A DNA stretch of 64,000 bases from positions 10,578,058 through 10,642,057 of the forward strand of contig OX638135.1 of assembly GCA_951804985.1 (NCBI GenBank). Direction: 5' to 3'. Below are positions 33,095 to 45,701 of the stretch, in pieces. Made by a program: the position numbers and the translations under genes. The notes beneath the pieces were generated by a model. It was given only the letters and a program-made list of their open reading frames with translations, searched no databases and was not told where the DNA came from. The DNA is from Dryomyza anilis (Eukaryota > Arthropoda > Insecta > Diptera > Dryomyzidae). Position 1 is the stretch's first letter; the number at the start of each line of letters is the position of its first letter.

Positions 33095-35107
33095 CATTAT
33101 AAAACAAAATCTAATCGGTGCTTATGGGTATTAGCATACCGTTCTAATATTAGGTCATGGTTTAAGCTTATATTTGTATGTATATTCAATAAAGCAAGTC
33201 CATTTAGTCGTTCTTCCGCCATACTTGATCTAAGTCATGTTTTAATTTTTCGTAATGTAGAAAATGACCTTTCTCCGCTTGCACTACTTAGAGGTAGTGT
33301 GACCAGTATTATTAATAGAACATGTATGGTGGGATATACATCGCAGTCACAATTTTCTAATAACTGAACTGCAGTGAAGGATGGATAATTTTCAATACTC
33401 CATTTTACACGCCACAACTCTAGTTCGGCGATAAGTAATTTTTCTACAATATCTGTTGATTCATTGAAAAATACTGAATATTTTTCCGAAATTTTACGAA
33501 CTGTGTCTTTGTATAAAGTTTTATCTTTTGTAACTTTTGAATCAGGAATTATAATAGATAAGGAGTATAAATTTGTTGTTTCTGTCGTAAAGCGAGATTG
33601 TAAGTCTTCAGTTACATATTCTAATATGGGAATGTAAATCGTTTCTCTATAATACGTCATTGTGTCGGATGTGGAATAATTGGGTCGATGCATTTGTCTA
33701 TTACAAATTCGAGGTATTTTTATTTCCACTTTTAGCTTATCTGATAGTTCAAAACATTCTTCATATAAAATAGTAAAGTTGTCGATACACGTTGCTCGTT
33801 TTTCTTTTAATAGTTTTAATGTGCTTTGTAACATATCTTGTGCCGCCTTAAGATCAATTTGAAGCTTTTGAAAAAACTTAATGGAAGCGTTGTACTTAAC
33901 AAATCCGAAAGACATATAATAGTAACAAATAATTCGGTATCACGAAGAGTTATCATTAGTGTTTTAGCTTTTGATATACAAAGAGATATATTCGAGAGTT
34001 TCAACAATTTTTGGAAGTGAAACTCGAAACTGAAGCATTCCAACGTGGCGTTCTACCCACCGAGTTTCGCATAGTCCTGAAAGTAGATGACCCATTACAT
34101 CCTTTAGTTTATTAGAACGCTTAGCTGACGCACTGAAGAATGCTATTGTTTCCTTCACTATTTCAATTGAATTTCGTACTGATTGCACGGATGAAGCTTT
34201 AGAAATAGATAGATTATGAATGTGATTGGAGCAGGGAGAATATACAGCATTTATAGCTTCAATTTTGACAGCAGCTACAGCTCCGCGAATTTCAGACGTC
34301 ATTACAGAACACCCGTCTGTTGTTATTCCAATGCAATATTTTACATTTAAATTCAATTCCTTCAGTGTTTTTAGAACAATTAAGCCTATATTAGAACCCG
34401 TCGATCTTATTTCAGCAGACCCATCGTCTTCTTTTATCTCACGTATTTCATTATGCACATCAACAAATTTTATAAAATCTTCATACACATTGTTTTCATA
34501 TATATATCTTAATACGAGAGTCATTTGTGATACATGAGATATGTGAGTAGTTTCATCAAACATAATACTGTAAAATATGTTTGTTTGTATTCGATTTATA
34601 ATGATGGATATAATTTCATCACCGCAACAATTTATTAATTCATTTTGAGTTATTCTGCTTATATAAGTTGCTCGTGAAGACGACTGCTCCAAATTATGGG
34701 CTAATTAGAGTCTCCGCTCTTAATTCCTTCATTTCCGCTCTTTCCTTCCTTCATTTGCTACGCTATCACTTTTTAACCTCTGTGACCTCTGAAAGGGATA
34801 TTTTGACGTCCTAGTAATATTATCGTTTCAATAATAGGTTTTAATCGGAGACGATTTTTTGTAATTTGTTTCATTCTTTCCTTATCTAGTAGGTTAATAA
34901 CCGCTGTTTCCGAATTATTTAAAAGCAGTTCTTTTTTCACTAAGTCATTTACCTTTGTTCCAATATAATTTCCAATATCAAGTGCAATTTTAATGTCAGT
35001 ATGAACATCATTCATTTTGTAAAACGGAACACGATTGATTAACTTTGTGGGGCTTTGTAAATATTCTAATTCTATTTTTTTGCAGATTTTTAGTCGCATC
35101 ACCTAGA
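33095..35107 (-). pseudogene. hAT transposase, main exon, decayed
   Basis: After an acceptor (tttctag at 35114-35108) the exon gives [18 protein letters not shown] and [12 protein letters not shown], typical of the DUF4371-type hAT proteins. The 34692-33964 segment supplies SIMFDETTHISHVSQMTL (catalytic Asp region), CIGITTDGCSVMTSEIRGA and SPCSNHIHNLSISKASSV. The 33915-33235 segment ends in the hAT dimerisation block LPLSSASGERSFSTLRKIKT and continues in frame-shifted form to about 33095. A normal TTF-type zinc finger is missing before the first block. Breaks near 34700-34790, 33960 and 33235 make it non-functional. Confidence 0.9.
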
Positions 35108-35864
35108 AATAATAAAAATATGATTGCAGAACTTATGGTTAAGAATACATGAATTAATAAATCTCAACCATTTTTGAGTTCATAAGTTGATATGTCGATT
35201 TGCTACATTCAAAGTAAGAAAAACATCAAAAATACCGTGTTGTTCTAATCATCACTATTGCTACGGCTTGCAAGATATCACTTCAATTTTAGTACAATCG
35301 CTAGCTAATACATAATCGTAATCCAGGAAAATTAAGCTTTGAATACATCCATTACTTTAAACGAATTTGCCTTATGAAATAAAAATAAAACATATGTGAT
35401 ATACAAAAAATAAGTATATCTTTAAAAATAAAATGTTGGCATTTTCACCTCAAATTGAGCATTTTCCCAGGCAGCGGTCAGAAAAATGTTTATTATATAA
35501 ATTTGTAAGTATCTAATTTAAATACTTTTGATATGTAAAAAATGTCAAATAAGTTGACATATTTTTCAAAAGAAAAACATATTTTTCAATTTTTATAAAA
35601 TTTTCTTAAGGTAAATATATAAGGGTTATACCACGTCAAATCAACTGAAAATTTTGAAATTTTGGCAGCACCATCTCAGAAAATAATGACATTTTCTAGT
35701 ATGGTTTTATCGCTTAAACTATATAATTATCAAATAAAACACAGGTCAGTAAAATACAGCATTAAATAGGACAATTGAGAAAAATGTGGGCAACTAGCTG
35801 GACATTAGGATAATTTTATGTACATTTCTTTTACAAAATACTGAATTATATTTATATGTCCCTT

Positions 35865-36296
35865 TCAGTGTTGCATCATTTCTTAAGTAAATCAGGGCAG
35901 AAATGTAAAATAATTAATTATTTTAGAATTTAGTTGAGTTTGAGATTTTAATCACTTTAAAAACACATTTTACATACCAAGCCCTTTTACAATAAAAAAA
36001 TAATTAAATTTTTTTATAGGCGAAAATTATATAAATGTTATAAAAAAAAAATAATAATTAAAAATGTAGAATTTTTTAAAAAATAATTTAGAAAAATAAG
36101 CAAAATGGGTCCGTTAAAACCAATCTGAAAAAATTAAACTCTTAAATAGAGATTTAAATTACCCGGAATTTCTTCAAAATGCAACACTTAAATTCCATAG
36201 AAATTCAATCCCCGCTCACTTCTGCCCATAAATACATAGATGCCAAGCACTCCATTGCCCGCGTAGTCGAGTTGGCGAGGCATCCCTAATCATGAT
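35865..36296 (-). repeat. Fragment of the TAGGGATG-ended element
   Basis: On the minus strand it begins tagggatgcctcgccaactc and is collinear with the first ~425 bp of the element starting at 43974 (shared agcggggattg, gattggttttaacggaccca and aagaaatgatgcaacactga). Only one end is present. Confidence 0.85.
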
Positions 36297-36422
36297 GAAA
36301 ACTTGTAATTTTTTGTAATATTTTACGAGAGCTTCAAAATTTATTTGTGATCTTCTCACATAAATTATGATTTAACTTTGATGACTGCCACAGATTTGGT
36401 GAAGATGAAGTAATTTTTATTC

Positions 36423-37090
36423 CCTACACTAAGAGTGAAAGGGTATATTCAGTTTGGTACGCCGTTTGTAACACCCTAAAGAAAGCATCTCCGGTATGCA
36501 AACGTATATATATTCATGATCAGCATGACCTCCTGAGTGGATTTAGCGATGTACGTCCGTCTGTCCTTCTGTCTGTCTGTTGAAATCACGATTACGGAAA
36601 AAGTTGAAGAGCTGAAGCAATGATTTAGATTACTTATATATCTAAGCTGTCATGATCGATCTATTGTGACCTGAGAACCGACCTCTTATGTTCAAATACC
36701 TCATATAAAATTTACATCTACAGATTAATTTTACTATACGTGCTTAGGTAAACTTTTTTGGTCAAATATATATTGACATCATGCTGAAATACATGAAAAT
36801 AATGTTTTCCTGCGAAACGAGTTGTGGTTCCCAAAAAAAAAAAATCTAAATTCGGTACACCTACCCATTTGTGAATATGAGTATCAAATGAATGGAAATT
36901 CTTCGGCGATGGAAAGTTTGTAGTTATTTTCAGGATTCGTATACCCTGGTGACCTATATACCAATTTAAATGGTAACCACACATATGTGTACGGTATTTA
37001 TAGTCGGCTTAGACCGACTATAATTTTGATAATCCTAACTATCATAATAACACCTACTTAAAAAATTCCCATGTGATCTAACCTTCCCAA
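36423..37090 (-). repeat. gtagggtata repeat, copy B
   Basis: Minus-strand copy of the family, from tccctacactaagagtgaaa (its 3' end) to cccaactggttttat (its 5' end). It sits within the hAT intron. Confidence 0.88.
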
Positions 37091-37442
37091 CTGGTTTTAT
37101 AATTATTTTTTCATGTTTCATGTTTATTTGTATTCGTTCATATTTTAGATAAGCAACATAATAATATTCTAAATAATTTCAAAAGCCTAATTTGTGGAAA
37201 GATTTTTTCGTTTTCATAGAACAATGTAAAGAATTAAAATAGTTCTTAAATGAAATCAAAAAATATTTCAAATATTTTACAATTTTGTTCCAATTAGTCT
37301 CACAAAACAAACTATATATATTTTAACTTAATATAAATATATTGTATTTTATGGACATTAAAGATAATTTTATTGAAATGTTTTATAAATATAAAACAGT
37401 GCTTCAATATATAAATAACTTATTTATGCAAATTTACCTTCA

Positions 37443-37534
37443 ATAACCGAAGGTACCGCAAAATAATTTGTTATTTTCTGAAGTTTATTCTTCGATGATG
37501 CTGCTTCTCCAGAATTTCTTTTTTGAGCCATTTT
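37443..37534 (-). pseudogene. hAT transposase, first exon
   Basis: It starts with ATG (MAQKRNSGEAASSKNKLQKI) and reads to a donor-like AAG/GTAAAT at about 37443. Joined to the exon starting at 35107 it stays in frame (GAA G|GT GAT). The exon lies 300 bp inside the right terminus of the element, as expected for a promoter-proximal exon. The intervening intron holds later insertions. Confidence 0.65.
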
Positions 37535-37859
37535 CAAATACAATCACTACGCACTTGTTTGTACTTTCCAACAGAAAAATCAACGACAACTTTCAAATAA
37601 TGAACTACAGGTACTACTCAACTGTGTTGTAGTGCTTTCTTGATATATTTTGAAAGCACGCGAATGCAGTGCTTTCTTGATATATTATCAAAGCACTCGC
37701 AGAGTTGTACGCAGATAAATGTGAAATTTACTAATTTTTAATATTATATAAAATATATTAGATACAAATTTTGCTAAAATCAGAAGTTTTTAGGAGGGCG
37801 ATCGCCCCCTTCGTCCCCCCTGTGGATCCGCCACTGTCAAACAGCAGCAATAGGCTTTA

Positions 37860-38760
37860 ACAGCAAGAGTAGATATAAAATAAAATGTCAATATGTCATT
37901 AAATTATTTTATATATGGATTGGAATTTTTTCTAAAATCACAAATCGGATTATCTCCATATATATTATTAATACATGTATCTTCAATTTTACTTAATTCA
38001 GAATTACATTTTTGTCAAGGTTCATATTTATGTACAATCGCTTCTTCATATTTAATAATTTTCTCGAATTCAGTTGATATTTCGTAACCTTTTTTATTTG
38101 GAATTGGTAAAATATGTGCTATCAAAAATGTTTTTTTTACTATAAACGGGATTAAGTTTAACAATAATTAATGTCTCATTGAAATAGTATAAATCATTTT
38201 TATGAGTGGAGATGTATTTATAATTAAAATAATTTTTGAAATCTTCTGTTGGCAGTTCATAGGTTGGTATGAAGTTTTGAGTTGCACTTAAAATTATTTC
38301 TCATAATTGGAATTAAAAGTAGAGAAAGTGGAATATATTGAGAAAACTTTTGTATGAATATTTGTAATTTTTCCGGTACTCGTAATTCGTTTTTTTACAA
38401 ACATTTCTATAGATTTTGTGACGTCTTTTTCGTCATCTTCATCTAAAGGATTAGTGAAATATCTAAATATTTGTTTACTTGTGGTATTTGTCGGATACTG
38501 TATTTATTATATTATTGAAATCCAATTTTAGGGCATACATTTCACTACAAAGTTAATTAAAACTTTTGTCTGTCATATTTTCAAGTGACCATTCCATTAA
38601 ATAAATACTATCCTGTATAGATTGTAGATGTATGACGGTAATCCAATCTTATAGTTATAAATCCACGTTCCGTTTTAATATTGTTTACTTCTATCATTTG
38701 ACAATATAAAGGATATATATTTGAATATATTGCTGTCAAGACTAATACGAATTTCCAATG
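37860..38760 (-). pseudogene. env: Errantivirus-like envelope, C-terminal half remnant
   Basis: Minus-strand fragments resemble the receptor-side and C-terminal part of insect errantivirus (gypsy-like) envelope proteins, with several stops and frame changes. Recognisable short blocks are DLYYFNETLIIVKLNP, HILPIPNKKGYEIS and a Cys-containing stretch with ICDF. Assignment rests on these blocks and on the clearer N-terminal half at 43060-43723. The hAT at 32910-37836 interrupts it just downstream. It is an ancient, inert endogenous copy. Confidence 0.6.
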
Positions 38761-39266
38761 CATACAGCTTGCCAAAAAAAATAGAAAATATTTTAAAAAA
38801 TGTCTGAAAAAAATTTGTTTTTAAAATAATTATGTGTATGTTAAAAATAATTTTTATTTCATATATCTTATTATATCACATGATGAGTTGGTTGTATTTC
38901 ATTATTGGGTGATTTTTTAAAAAATTATATATTATTTCCATTTTTTTTTCTACATATAAGTATACTAAAATAGTCAATAGAAACATTAGGAACATAATTA
39001 AGTAATTACTGTATGAATGAATCTCATGTTTAAAAAATATCTCCTCCAAGTATCAAGATGAAATACTCCTATTTCGTGAACACTAATGTGACCAGATATT
39101 GCTCCAATATTTACATTACCTAAAGAGTCGGAATGTATAATGCTTACAAATTACTGTTCCTTAATTTTAATAGAATAGTTTCTATATCATATTACATTAT
39201 TACCTTCTATATCGAAATTATTCCTTGAATAAATGTGTCAAATCGGAGTATTTTTAGTAATTATTA
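38761..39266. other. AT-rich DNA, no gene seen
   Basis: It lies between the env remnant and the TA-flanked MITE. No signal was recognised. Confidence 0.4.
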
Positions 39267-39540
39267 CACAGAAAAAATTACTGTAGTAAAATATTCTACA
39301 TTTATGTCTTCGTTTTGAAAAATGCAGTTCTACTACATTTTGATCGTTTTTTAATACATTTGTATTAATTGTCTGGATTTTACTACAGAATGTATTAGAA
39401 ATTCGTTTTCTACATATTGCATAATATGTAGTATATATTTGTTTTCTGCAGTTTTTATTTTTGAAATACGTGTACTACATAATACATAAAATGTATTATG
39501 CAATTATTTTGTGTATTATAGTTTAAAAATTAAATTATAA
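39267..39540. repeat. Solo left end of a TA-flanked MITE
   Basis: It begins after TA with cacagaaaaaattactgtag and is followed by tactacat-rich subterminal sequence. It resembles the complete copy starting at 39879, but no own right end is seen. Confidence 0.6.
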
Positions 39541-39878
39541 ATTATTTACATATTATTATAAATTCTTCAATAAAATATATTCTATAAATTTACTATAAAT
39601 TCCCCTGTATACAAAAATATGTATCACTTAAAGTTATTTGTTTTTATAAAAATTTGATTAAAATTGAATTTATTATATAAAATCTTAAAATTAACAGCCC
39701 TATTAATATGTCTTTAATATGAAAACATAATTTACTTTCAAAAACAGCTAAGTTTTGTAAATATTATTTAAACCAAATGTTTAGCTTTTCCAATAATGAA
39801 AAAATATTGTCCAATTTAAAATAATATTCGATTGTATATAGAAGACTTGTCAAAAACCACCAATTTGTTAAAGCTGTA

Positions 39879-40872
39879 CACCGAAAAAATTACTGTAGCA
39901 AATTATATACATTTTATTTCTTTGTTTTAAAAAAAATTATTTCTGCTATATTTTGTTGGTTTTTAAATACATTTGACTTTATTTGTCTTATTTTTTACTA
40001 CACCATGTATTGAAAATGCATTCTCTACATATTGCACAAACTGTATTGATATTTAGTTTTTTGCTTTCATTTGAATTCGTGTGGGATCACTGACGAACGA
40101 ATTACGAAAGGTCGTCCCTCGTGAAGCTATAAACGAATTATTTTGTTTCATATTGCAGAAACTGGTTTTGTTGTTCTTTGTGTTTTTTGCACACGAGGGA
40201 TGACTGCGAAAGAGGTATATAAATAAACCAAAACTGTTCGTAGCATATTTTTGGTTTTGAAACTTAGTTGTCATCTCTGCAGTATACAAATATAGCACGC
40301 AGCTGTAGATGAGTAGTTTGCTGATGTGACGCGTCATGACGTTAGCATTGAAACGGCAAATTTTTGATGTTTTCAATGTTCGCTCTCTCATTTTTCGATC
40401 GCCGCCTGTATTTTTTTTGTGGTTGTGGCTAACAATCTTTAGTTGTATTTGTACTATACAACTAAATAGTTTTCAGATTTATAATTCTTGTATCTTATTT
40501 TTGGTATTAAAAAAAATATATTAATATTCATTCATATAATTTTCCGAATTAATAAAAATAAATATGTTATTTAATTAATTATCACAACAAAGTAAAATAA
40601 CTACATATTATTGTAAAATTAAAGGCATATGTAGTAATTTCTCGACATATTTCTGGACGTATAAATAAAGAACAAAATGTAGGTTTTTTAATACATATGT
40701 ATTGAAATTTTATATAGAAAAGCTGTTAAATTATGTAGTAATTTTCCATATAAAAACAACTACATCAGTTTAGAAAAAATAAATACGTATGCTTTTGGAC
40801 GTATATCAAATACATATGAATTTATTTTAAAGACATTTTTAGTTATTTTTAATACAGTATTTTTTTCGGTGT
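39879..40872. mobile_element. TA-flanked MITE-like element, 994 bp
   Basis: The left end caccgaaaaaattactgtag and the right end (inverse complement caccgaaaaaaatactgta) are flanked by TA on each side (39877-39878, 40873-40874), as in Tc1/mariner insertions. The centre (40080-40420) is richer in GC, with a TATA-like tatataaataaacc and tgacgcgtcatgacg. No transposase is encoded. Confidence 0.72.
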
Positions 40873-40874
40873 AT

Positions 40875-41679
40875 ATTTACATCAATTTGTTTTATTATAA
40901 CATCACTATTATTATGGAATTATCTCCGAATAAATTTTGAATACAATTGTCTCTATATGGTTTTAAATACTTTTTAACATAATTGCTATTATCATAATAA
41001 AAAAATGCTATTTTTGCCATTTTTTTCAATTATTTTGTAAATTTGCCAATTTTGCTGTATTTTGCCTAAAAATACCTTTTTTACACTCTGGCAAACCTTT
41101 TTTCAGTATTATTTTCGATTTTCTGGTTGTATTAAAAAAATAGAACAAATTATGTTGTATCATCACCTTTTAACCGTATGTGTAATATAGTTAATAATTG
41201 CAGACATTATAATGTTAATCTGTCAAAAAATCAACTCAAATGTAGATTGAAGCTTTAATAACAAAAATAATATTGTAGATATTTTAAAAACTGCATGAGT
41301 TTGTTACGAGCCCAACTACTATTAGTGGGTAAATTTTTTCTGTATTAGCTAAAACTCGATTATTATTATATATATGAAGTCCTTTTCTTGTGTACTTATT
41401 TTTGTATGTTCTTAATTTTGTGAATGAAATTAACGATGTCGACAAAAATAGCTCATTGAAAAATTTTATAAAGATTTTTTTTACCATTTTTTTGACTATT
41501 TTTGTGCCATTTTTACTGTTTTTTTGTACCATTTTTAACTATATTTTGTGCCAAAAAAACTTGCCCGGGTAATAACCATAGATTCATTTATAGAAATTTC
41601 GAACCCATGCCTTGTTGGCATAGGTTTTACATTACTTTCAAATACCCTTCTGGTGTGAACTGTGGTATACTCATTATAA
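40875..41679. other. AT-rich DNA, no gene seen
   Basis: No TE protein was recognised. The last 100 bp are of mixed composition and lead into a gtagggtata repeat. Confidence 0.4.
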
Positions 41680-42178
41680 CCAGTTGGGAAGATGACATGG
41701 GAAATTTTAAAGTAGGGTCATTTTATAGTAGGTTTCGTATGATGATCAAAATTATAGTCGGTCTAAGGTGACTATAAATATAGGTCACCAGAGTATACGA
41801 ATCCTGAAAAAAACTATAAACTTTCAATCGCTGAAGAATTTCTATTCATTTGATACCCATATTTACAAATGGGTAGGTGTTCCGAATTTCGTTTTTTTTT
41901 TGGGACCTACAAGTCGGTTTGCGGGAAAACATTATTTTTTAAGTATTTGAGCATGAAGTCAGTATATATTTGACCAAGAAAGTTTGCCTAAGCACGTATA
42001 CAGTAAAATTGATCTGTGGATGGAAATTTTATATGAGGTATTTGAATATAAATGGTCAGATCACTGGTTTCAATGGACCGATCTCGCCAATACAGCGTAG
42101 GTATATAAGTTATCTAAATTATGAGTTTCATTCATCTAACTCTTCAATTTTTTAAGTAGTAGGGATTTCAGCAGACGG

Positions 42179-42224
<46 letters not shown>

Positions 42225-42330
42225 GGACATCGCTAAATCGACTCAGGAGGTCATGCTGATCATACCGGAGATGGTTGTTACAAAAGAAGTATCAAACTGA
42301 ATATACCCTTTCACTCTTAGTGTAGGGTAT
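41680..42330 (+). repeat. gtagggtata repeat, copy C
   Basis: Plus-strand copy starting ccagttgggaagatgacatg and ending agtgtagggtataaaaac, with a (gaca)n run at 42172-42226. It forms an inverted pair with copy D 60 bp downstream. Confidence 0.9.
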
Positions 42331-42389
42331 AAAAACAATATCATCATTAATTGAAACTACTGTTAACTTTACATATGACCATATTTTTA

Positions 42390-43007
42390 TACCCAGTTTC
42401 AGTTGGTACGCCGTTTGTAACACCCAGAAGGAATCATCTCCGGTATAGAAAAGTATATATATTCTTGATCAGCATGACCTCCTGAGTCGATTTAGTGATA
42501 TCCGTCTGTCCGTCTGTCTGTCCGTCTGTGTGTCTGTTGAAATCACGATTACAGATAAACTAAAAGAGCGAAATAAATGAAACTCCTAATTTAGATTACT
42601 TATATATCTACGCTGTCTGTCAGTGAAAATGGCCATGATCAGCCCATTGTGACCTTTGAACCGACCACTTAAGTCCAATACCTCATATAAAACATACATC
42701 TACTGGTGAATTTTACTGTATACGTGCATATGTAAACTTTTTTGGTCAAATATATATTGACTTCATGCTCAAATGCATGAAAATAATGCTTTCCCGCAAA
42801 ACGACTTGTGGTTAAAAAAAATCGAAATTCGGTACACCTACCCATTTGTAAATATGGGTATCAAATGAAAGGAAATTCTTCAGCGAAGGAAAGTTTGTAT
42901 TTATTTTCATTGTGAATGGTAACCACACATATGTGTAGGGTATTTATAGTCTATAAATGTCCCTACTTTAAAATTTCCCATGTGACCTAATCTTCCCAAC
43001 TGGTTAG
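42390..43007 (-). repeat. gtagggtata repeat, copy D
   Basis: Minus-strand copy from atacccagtttcagttggta to cttcccaactggtt. Its 5' boundary (on the minus strand) is close to the end of the env remnant. Confidence 0.9.
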
Positions 43008-43059
43008 AGTTACATTGTTTTTTTTTTTTTTTCATCATTTAATACATTTGGTGAGTTAG

Positions 43060-43723
43060 AATTTATCAGTGGTACTGTCCGAAACAGTCTTTATTTGTTC
43101 TCTTAATATCAATGTGTATAATTCAACCTTATTAATCTCTTTTTGAATGTTATCAATTTTGTTTAATATTTTTGAATTTATTTGACTTAATATTTTTTTT
43201 GTTTGTTGTTATTTCAATTGTTGTATTGTTGATATATGCGGAAAGACGTTCTTTAATTTTAATTTGACTATTCATTTCATTAATAAGATTATGGATGTTT
43301 GTTCAAATAATATTCAGTTTTCCTTTTATTTCCTCTTCATCATTTGCGTCCATTAAACCAAATAGGTATTTATATCCTTTTCCGACTACATTTATCAATC
43401 CTCTTTTTGAGATATGATGAGGAAAAATACTGTTATATTGGTGCTTCAAAAAATTGAAATTATTCATTAGTGATGTAGAATGATTAAATATAGAAAAATG
43501 TTGAACTAAATTCAAATTTGGTTCTATTATTTTAATGCTTTCTTCGAATGAACATTTTTTCACAATAATTAGTATTTTTGAATACTTTTCTATTATTGGT
43601 ACTTCGCCTGTGTGTATTACAACGAAACCGTTTGTATCTGTTATCTCTTGGATGTGAATTTTTTGTCTCAACAGAATAGGAACATGAAGTAACAATATAA
43701 GGACGAAAATAATGTAAATTCAT
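43060..43723 (-). pseudogene. env: Errantivirus-like envelope, N-terminal half remnant
   Basis: The family's protein is a membrane fusion glycoprotein related to baculovirus F. The frame 43695-43303 runs through the surface subunit into the cleavage and fusion region, seen as RGLINVVGKGYKYLFG followed by an Asp-rich block. A slip near 43300 leads into a heptad-rich coiled-coil stretch down to about 43060. The furin-type site before the fusion region is degenerate, and several lesions are present. The protein is incomplete: it stops at copy D of the gtagggtata repeat, and the C-terminal half lies beyond it at 37860-38760. Confidence 0.75.
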
Positions 43724-44865
43724 GATCCTAAAAATAAAATTTATTTAGTATTGAGGATGAAAAGAAATTTATTCTTTCCAAAAATGATCTTGTGCCCCTT
43801 TTTGTTTAAATTATTTTTTTTGTTTATATTATTATTTATCTAACGATTTAACGATTTTTTAATTATTTTCTTAGAAACCACTTATCAATAATTTTTATTT
43901 TTATAAAATAAGGATAATTTTTCAATATGAAACAAATTAATGACACATCATATTATTAATTAATGCTATACGCTAGGGATGCCCAACTCGCCTGCCCGCG
44001 GCTGACTGCACGGTCAATCGAGCGGGGATTGCAACGCAGAAATGAGCGGGGAAATTTAGTGTTGCATTTTTAGAAATTCCGGAAAATTTAAATGTCTATT
44101 TAATAGTTTAATTATTTGAGATTGGTTTTAACGGACCCATTTATATAACTTATTATTTTGAATTACTAAAATATACAAATTTTGTTATTTTAAATAATTA
44201 TATTTTTTTTTTTCATAACATTTATATAATTTTCGCATGCAAAAACAAAATTTAATTATTTGTTATTATTTTGTAAAATGTTTTTTGATATAAAATGTGT
44301 GGCTAAAGTGATTAAATTCTCAAACTTAACTAAACTCTAAAATATTTTTTTATTTCACATTTCTGCCCTATTTTACTTAAGAAATGATGCAACACTGAAG
44401 AGAGTGAGAGTGCGGTGAGATTTATACATTTAATTAAACAACTTTTGATTTCATGTATCTAATAAAAAAACAACATAAACATTATATTTTTAACGGAGCT
44501 AGAAACAATTTTAAACTGTACGTTTCAATTGTGAATGTAAACATCTCAAATTATTTTTTTAATCAAGCAAAACTACAAACATAAGCTGGCGCACTCCCCA
44601 GGAAAGTAAATTAACATTATATATAAATATTTTATAATAATTTCAGATATTAAAAAAATTAAGTCAAAAATTCTATTTCACAATTTCTACTAGGTTATTT
44701 GCTACAATTGACAGTGAGTTTATACTGAATAAAATGTATTTTTACGATAAATAGTTGGGATTTATTTAATCATATAATTCATTATAATAATTCATTCGAA
44801 TAATGTTTATGATAAATATATATATAAATATATGATAAATATATAGTTCAAAAATACTTACTTTC

Positions 44866-45549
44866 TTAAATGGCCCTTACAACCGTGGGTCGGTTTTGGT
44901 CGCTGAGATGCCTACTGAGCCCTAAGTAGCACCTGTTGGCAAGAGTTATTCTCCGATTGATCTCCAGGCTGACGTCGTTGTTGCTGTTTACGCTGGATCC
45001 CAGATAGACGAAGTCCTTCACAATATCGAACTTGTGGGTGTAGAAATAAGTATTTTGTCCAAGACGCACGGACCCGTTTTTGCTTGTTTACACAAGGAAC
45101 TTCATTTTGTCCTCGTTCACAGCTAGACCCATTCGACGCGACTCTTTCTCCAATCTGGAGAATGCTGCGCTGACTGCTCGTGTGCTCCTGCCAATTATAT
45201 CAATATCGTCGGCATATGCGAGCAGCATGACACTTTTGTTCAGGATAGTGCCGCTGTGACGGAGTTCGGCAGCTCGAACTATTTTCTCCATCAATAAGTT
45301 AAAACCAGTTGGGAAGGTTAGATCACATGGGAAATTTTAAAGTAGGTGTAATTATGATAGTTAATATTATCAAAATTATAGTCGGTCTAACTTGGCATCT
45401 TTCATGCGACCAGTCACTTGCATGCGACCATATTCTGCTTACGAGCTCGTGCATGCTTTCTATTAGCTCTTCGCCTCCGGTCTTAAACAATTCAGCAAAA
45501 TCAGCACCTGCGGCTTTGTTGTTTTTCAGCCAAACGATATCTGTTCTGA
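44866..45549 (-). pseudogene. Middle LINE of the nest: RT part
   Basis: Minus-strand RT sequence of an APE-type LINE whose insect copies are often annotated as craniofacial development protein 2-like. 45549-45400 gives DIVWLKNNKAAGADFAELFK and HELVSRIWSHASDW (RT fingers). After a small inserted repeat, 45300-45090 gives LLAYADDIDIIGRSTRAVSA with the catalytic YADD and GLAVNEDKMKFLV. 45069-44866 gives YLGSSVNSNNDVSLEINRRI and LANRCYLGLSRHL. The central palm segment between fingers and YADD is deleted, and the 3' end is truncated near 44866. Confidence 0.88.
45302..45390 (+). repeat. gtagggtata repeat, 5' fragment E
   Basis: About 90 bp matching only the first part of copy A (accagttgggaaggttagat ... 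attatagtcggtctaa). It lies exactly where the central RT segment of the middle LINE is missing. Confidence 0.88.
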
Positions 45550-45701
45550 CCTCGTCATTTTTTTTTTTTTATTATTGCTTCGGGGTGATGCACTGCGACC
45601 TGAATAGATCTATTGTGCCCCGCTTGATACCATGACTGAAGCCATTCTCAGCTGTGGCATCTCCCTATACTATTTATAGGGGGTTCTGGTTTTAAATAGT
45701 T

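Larger units (their letters stand above)
32910..37836 (-). mobile_element. Complete hAT element (4927 bp) with 8-bp target duplication
   Basis: The terminal repeats caggggcggatccagagg and (inverted at the right end) ctgtggatccgccactg are flanked by an exact TCAAACAG at 32902-32909 and 37837-37844. A transposase gene is on the minus strand. The element lies inside the env remnant and was itself invaded by a gtagggtata repeat and by a piece of the TAGGGATG element. Confidence 0.93.

Noticed and set aside
42172..42226. CRISPR-like regular repeat (gacagacg...)
   Set aside because: Simple four-base microsatellite at a fixed position of an interspersed repeat, in a eukaryotic context.
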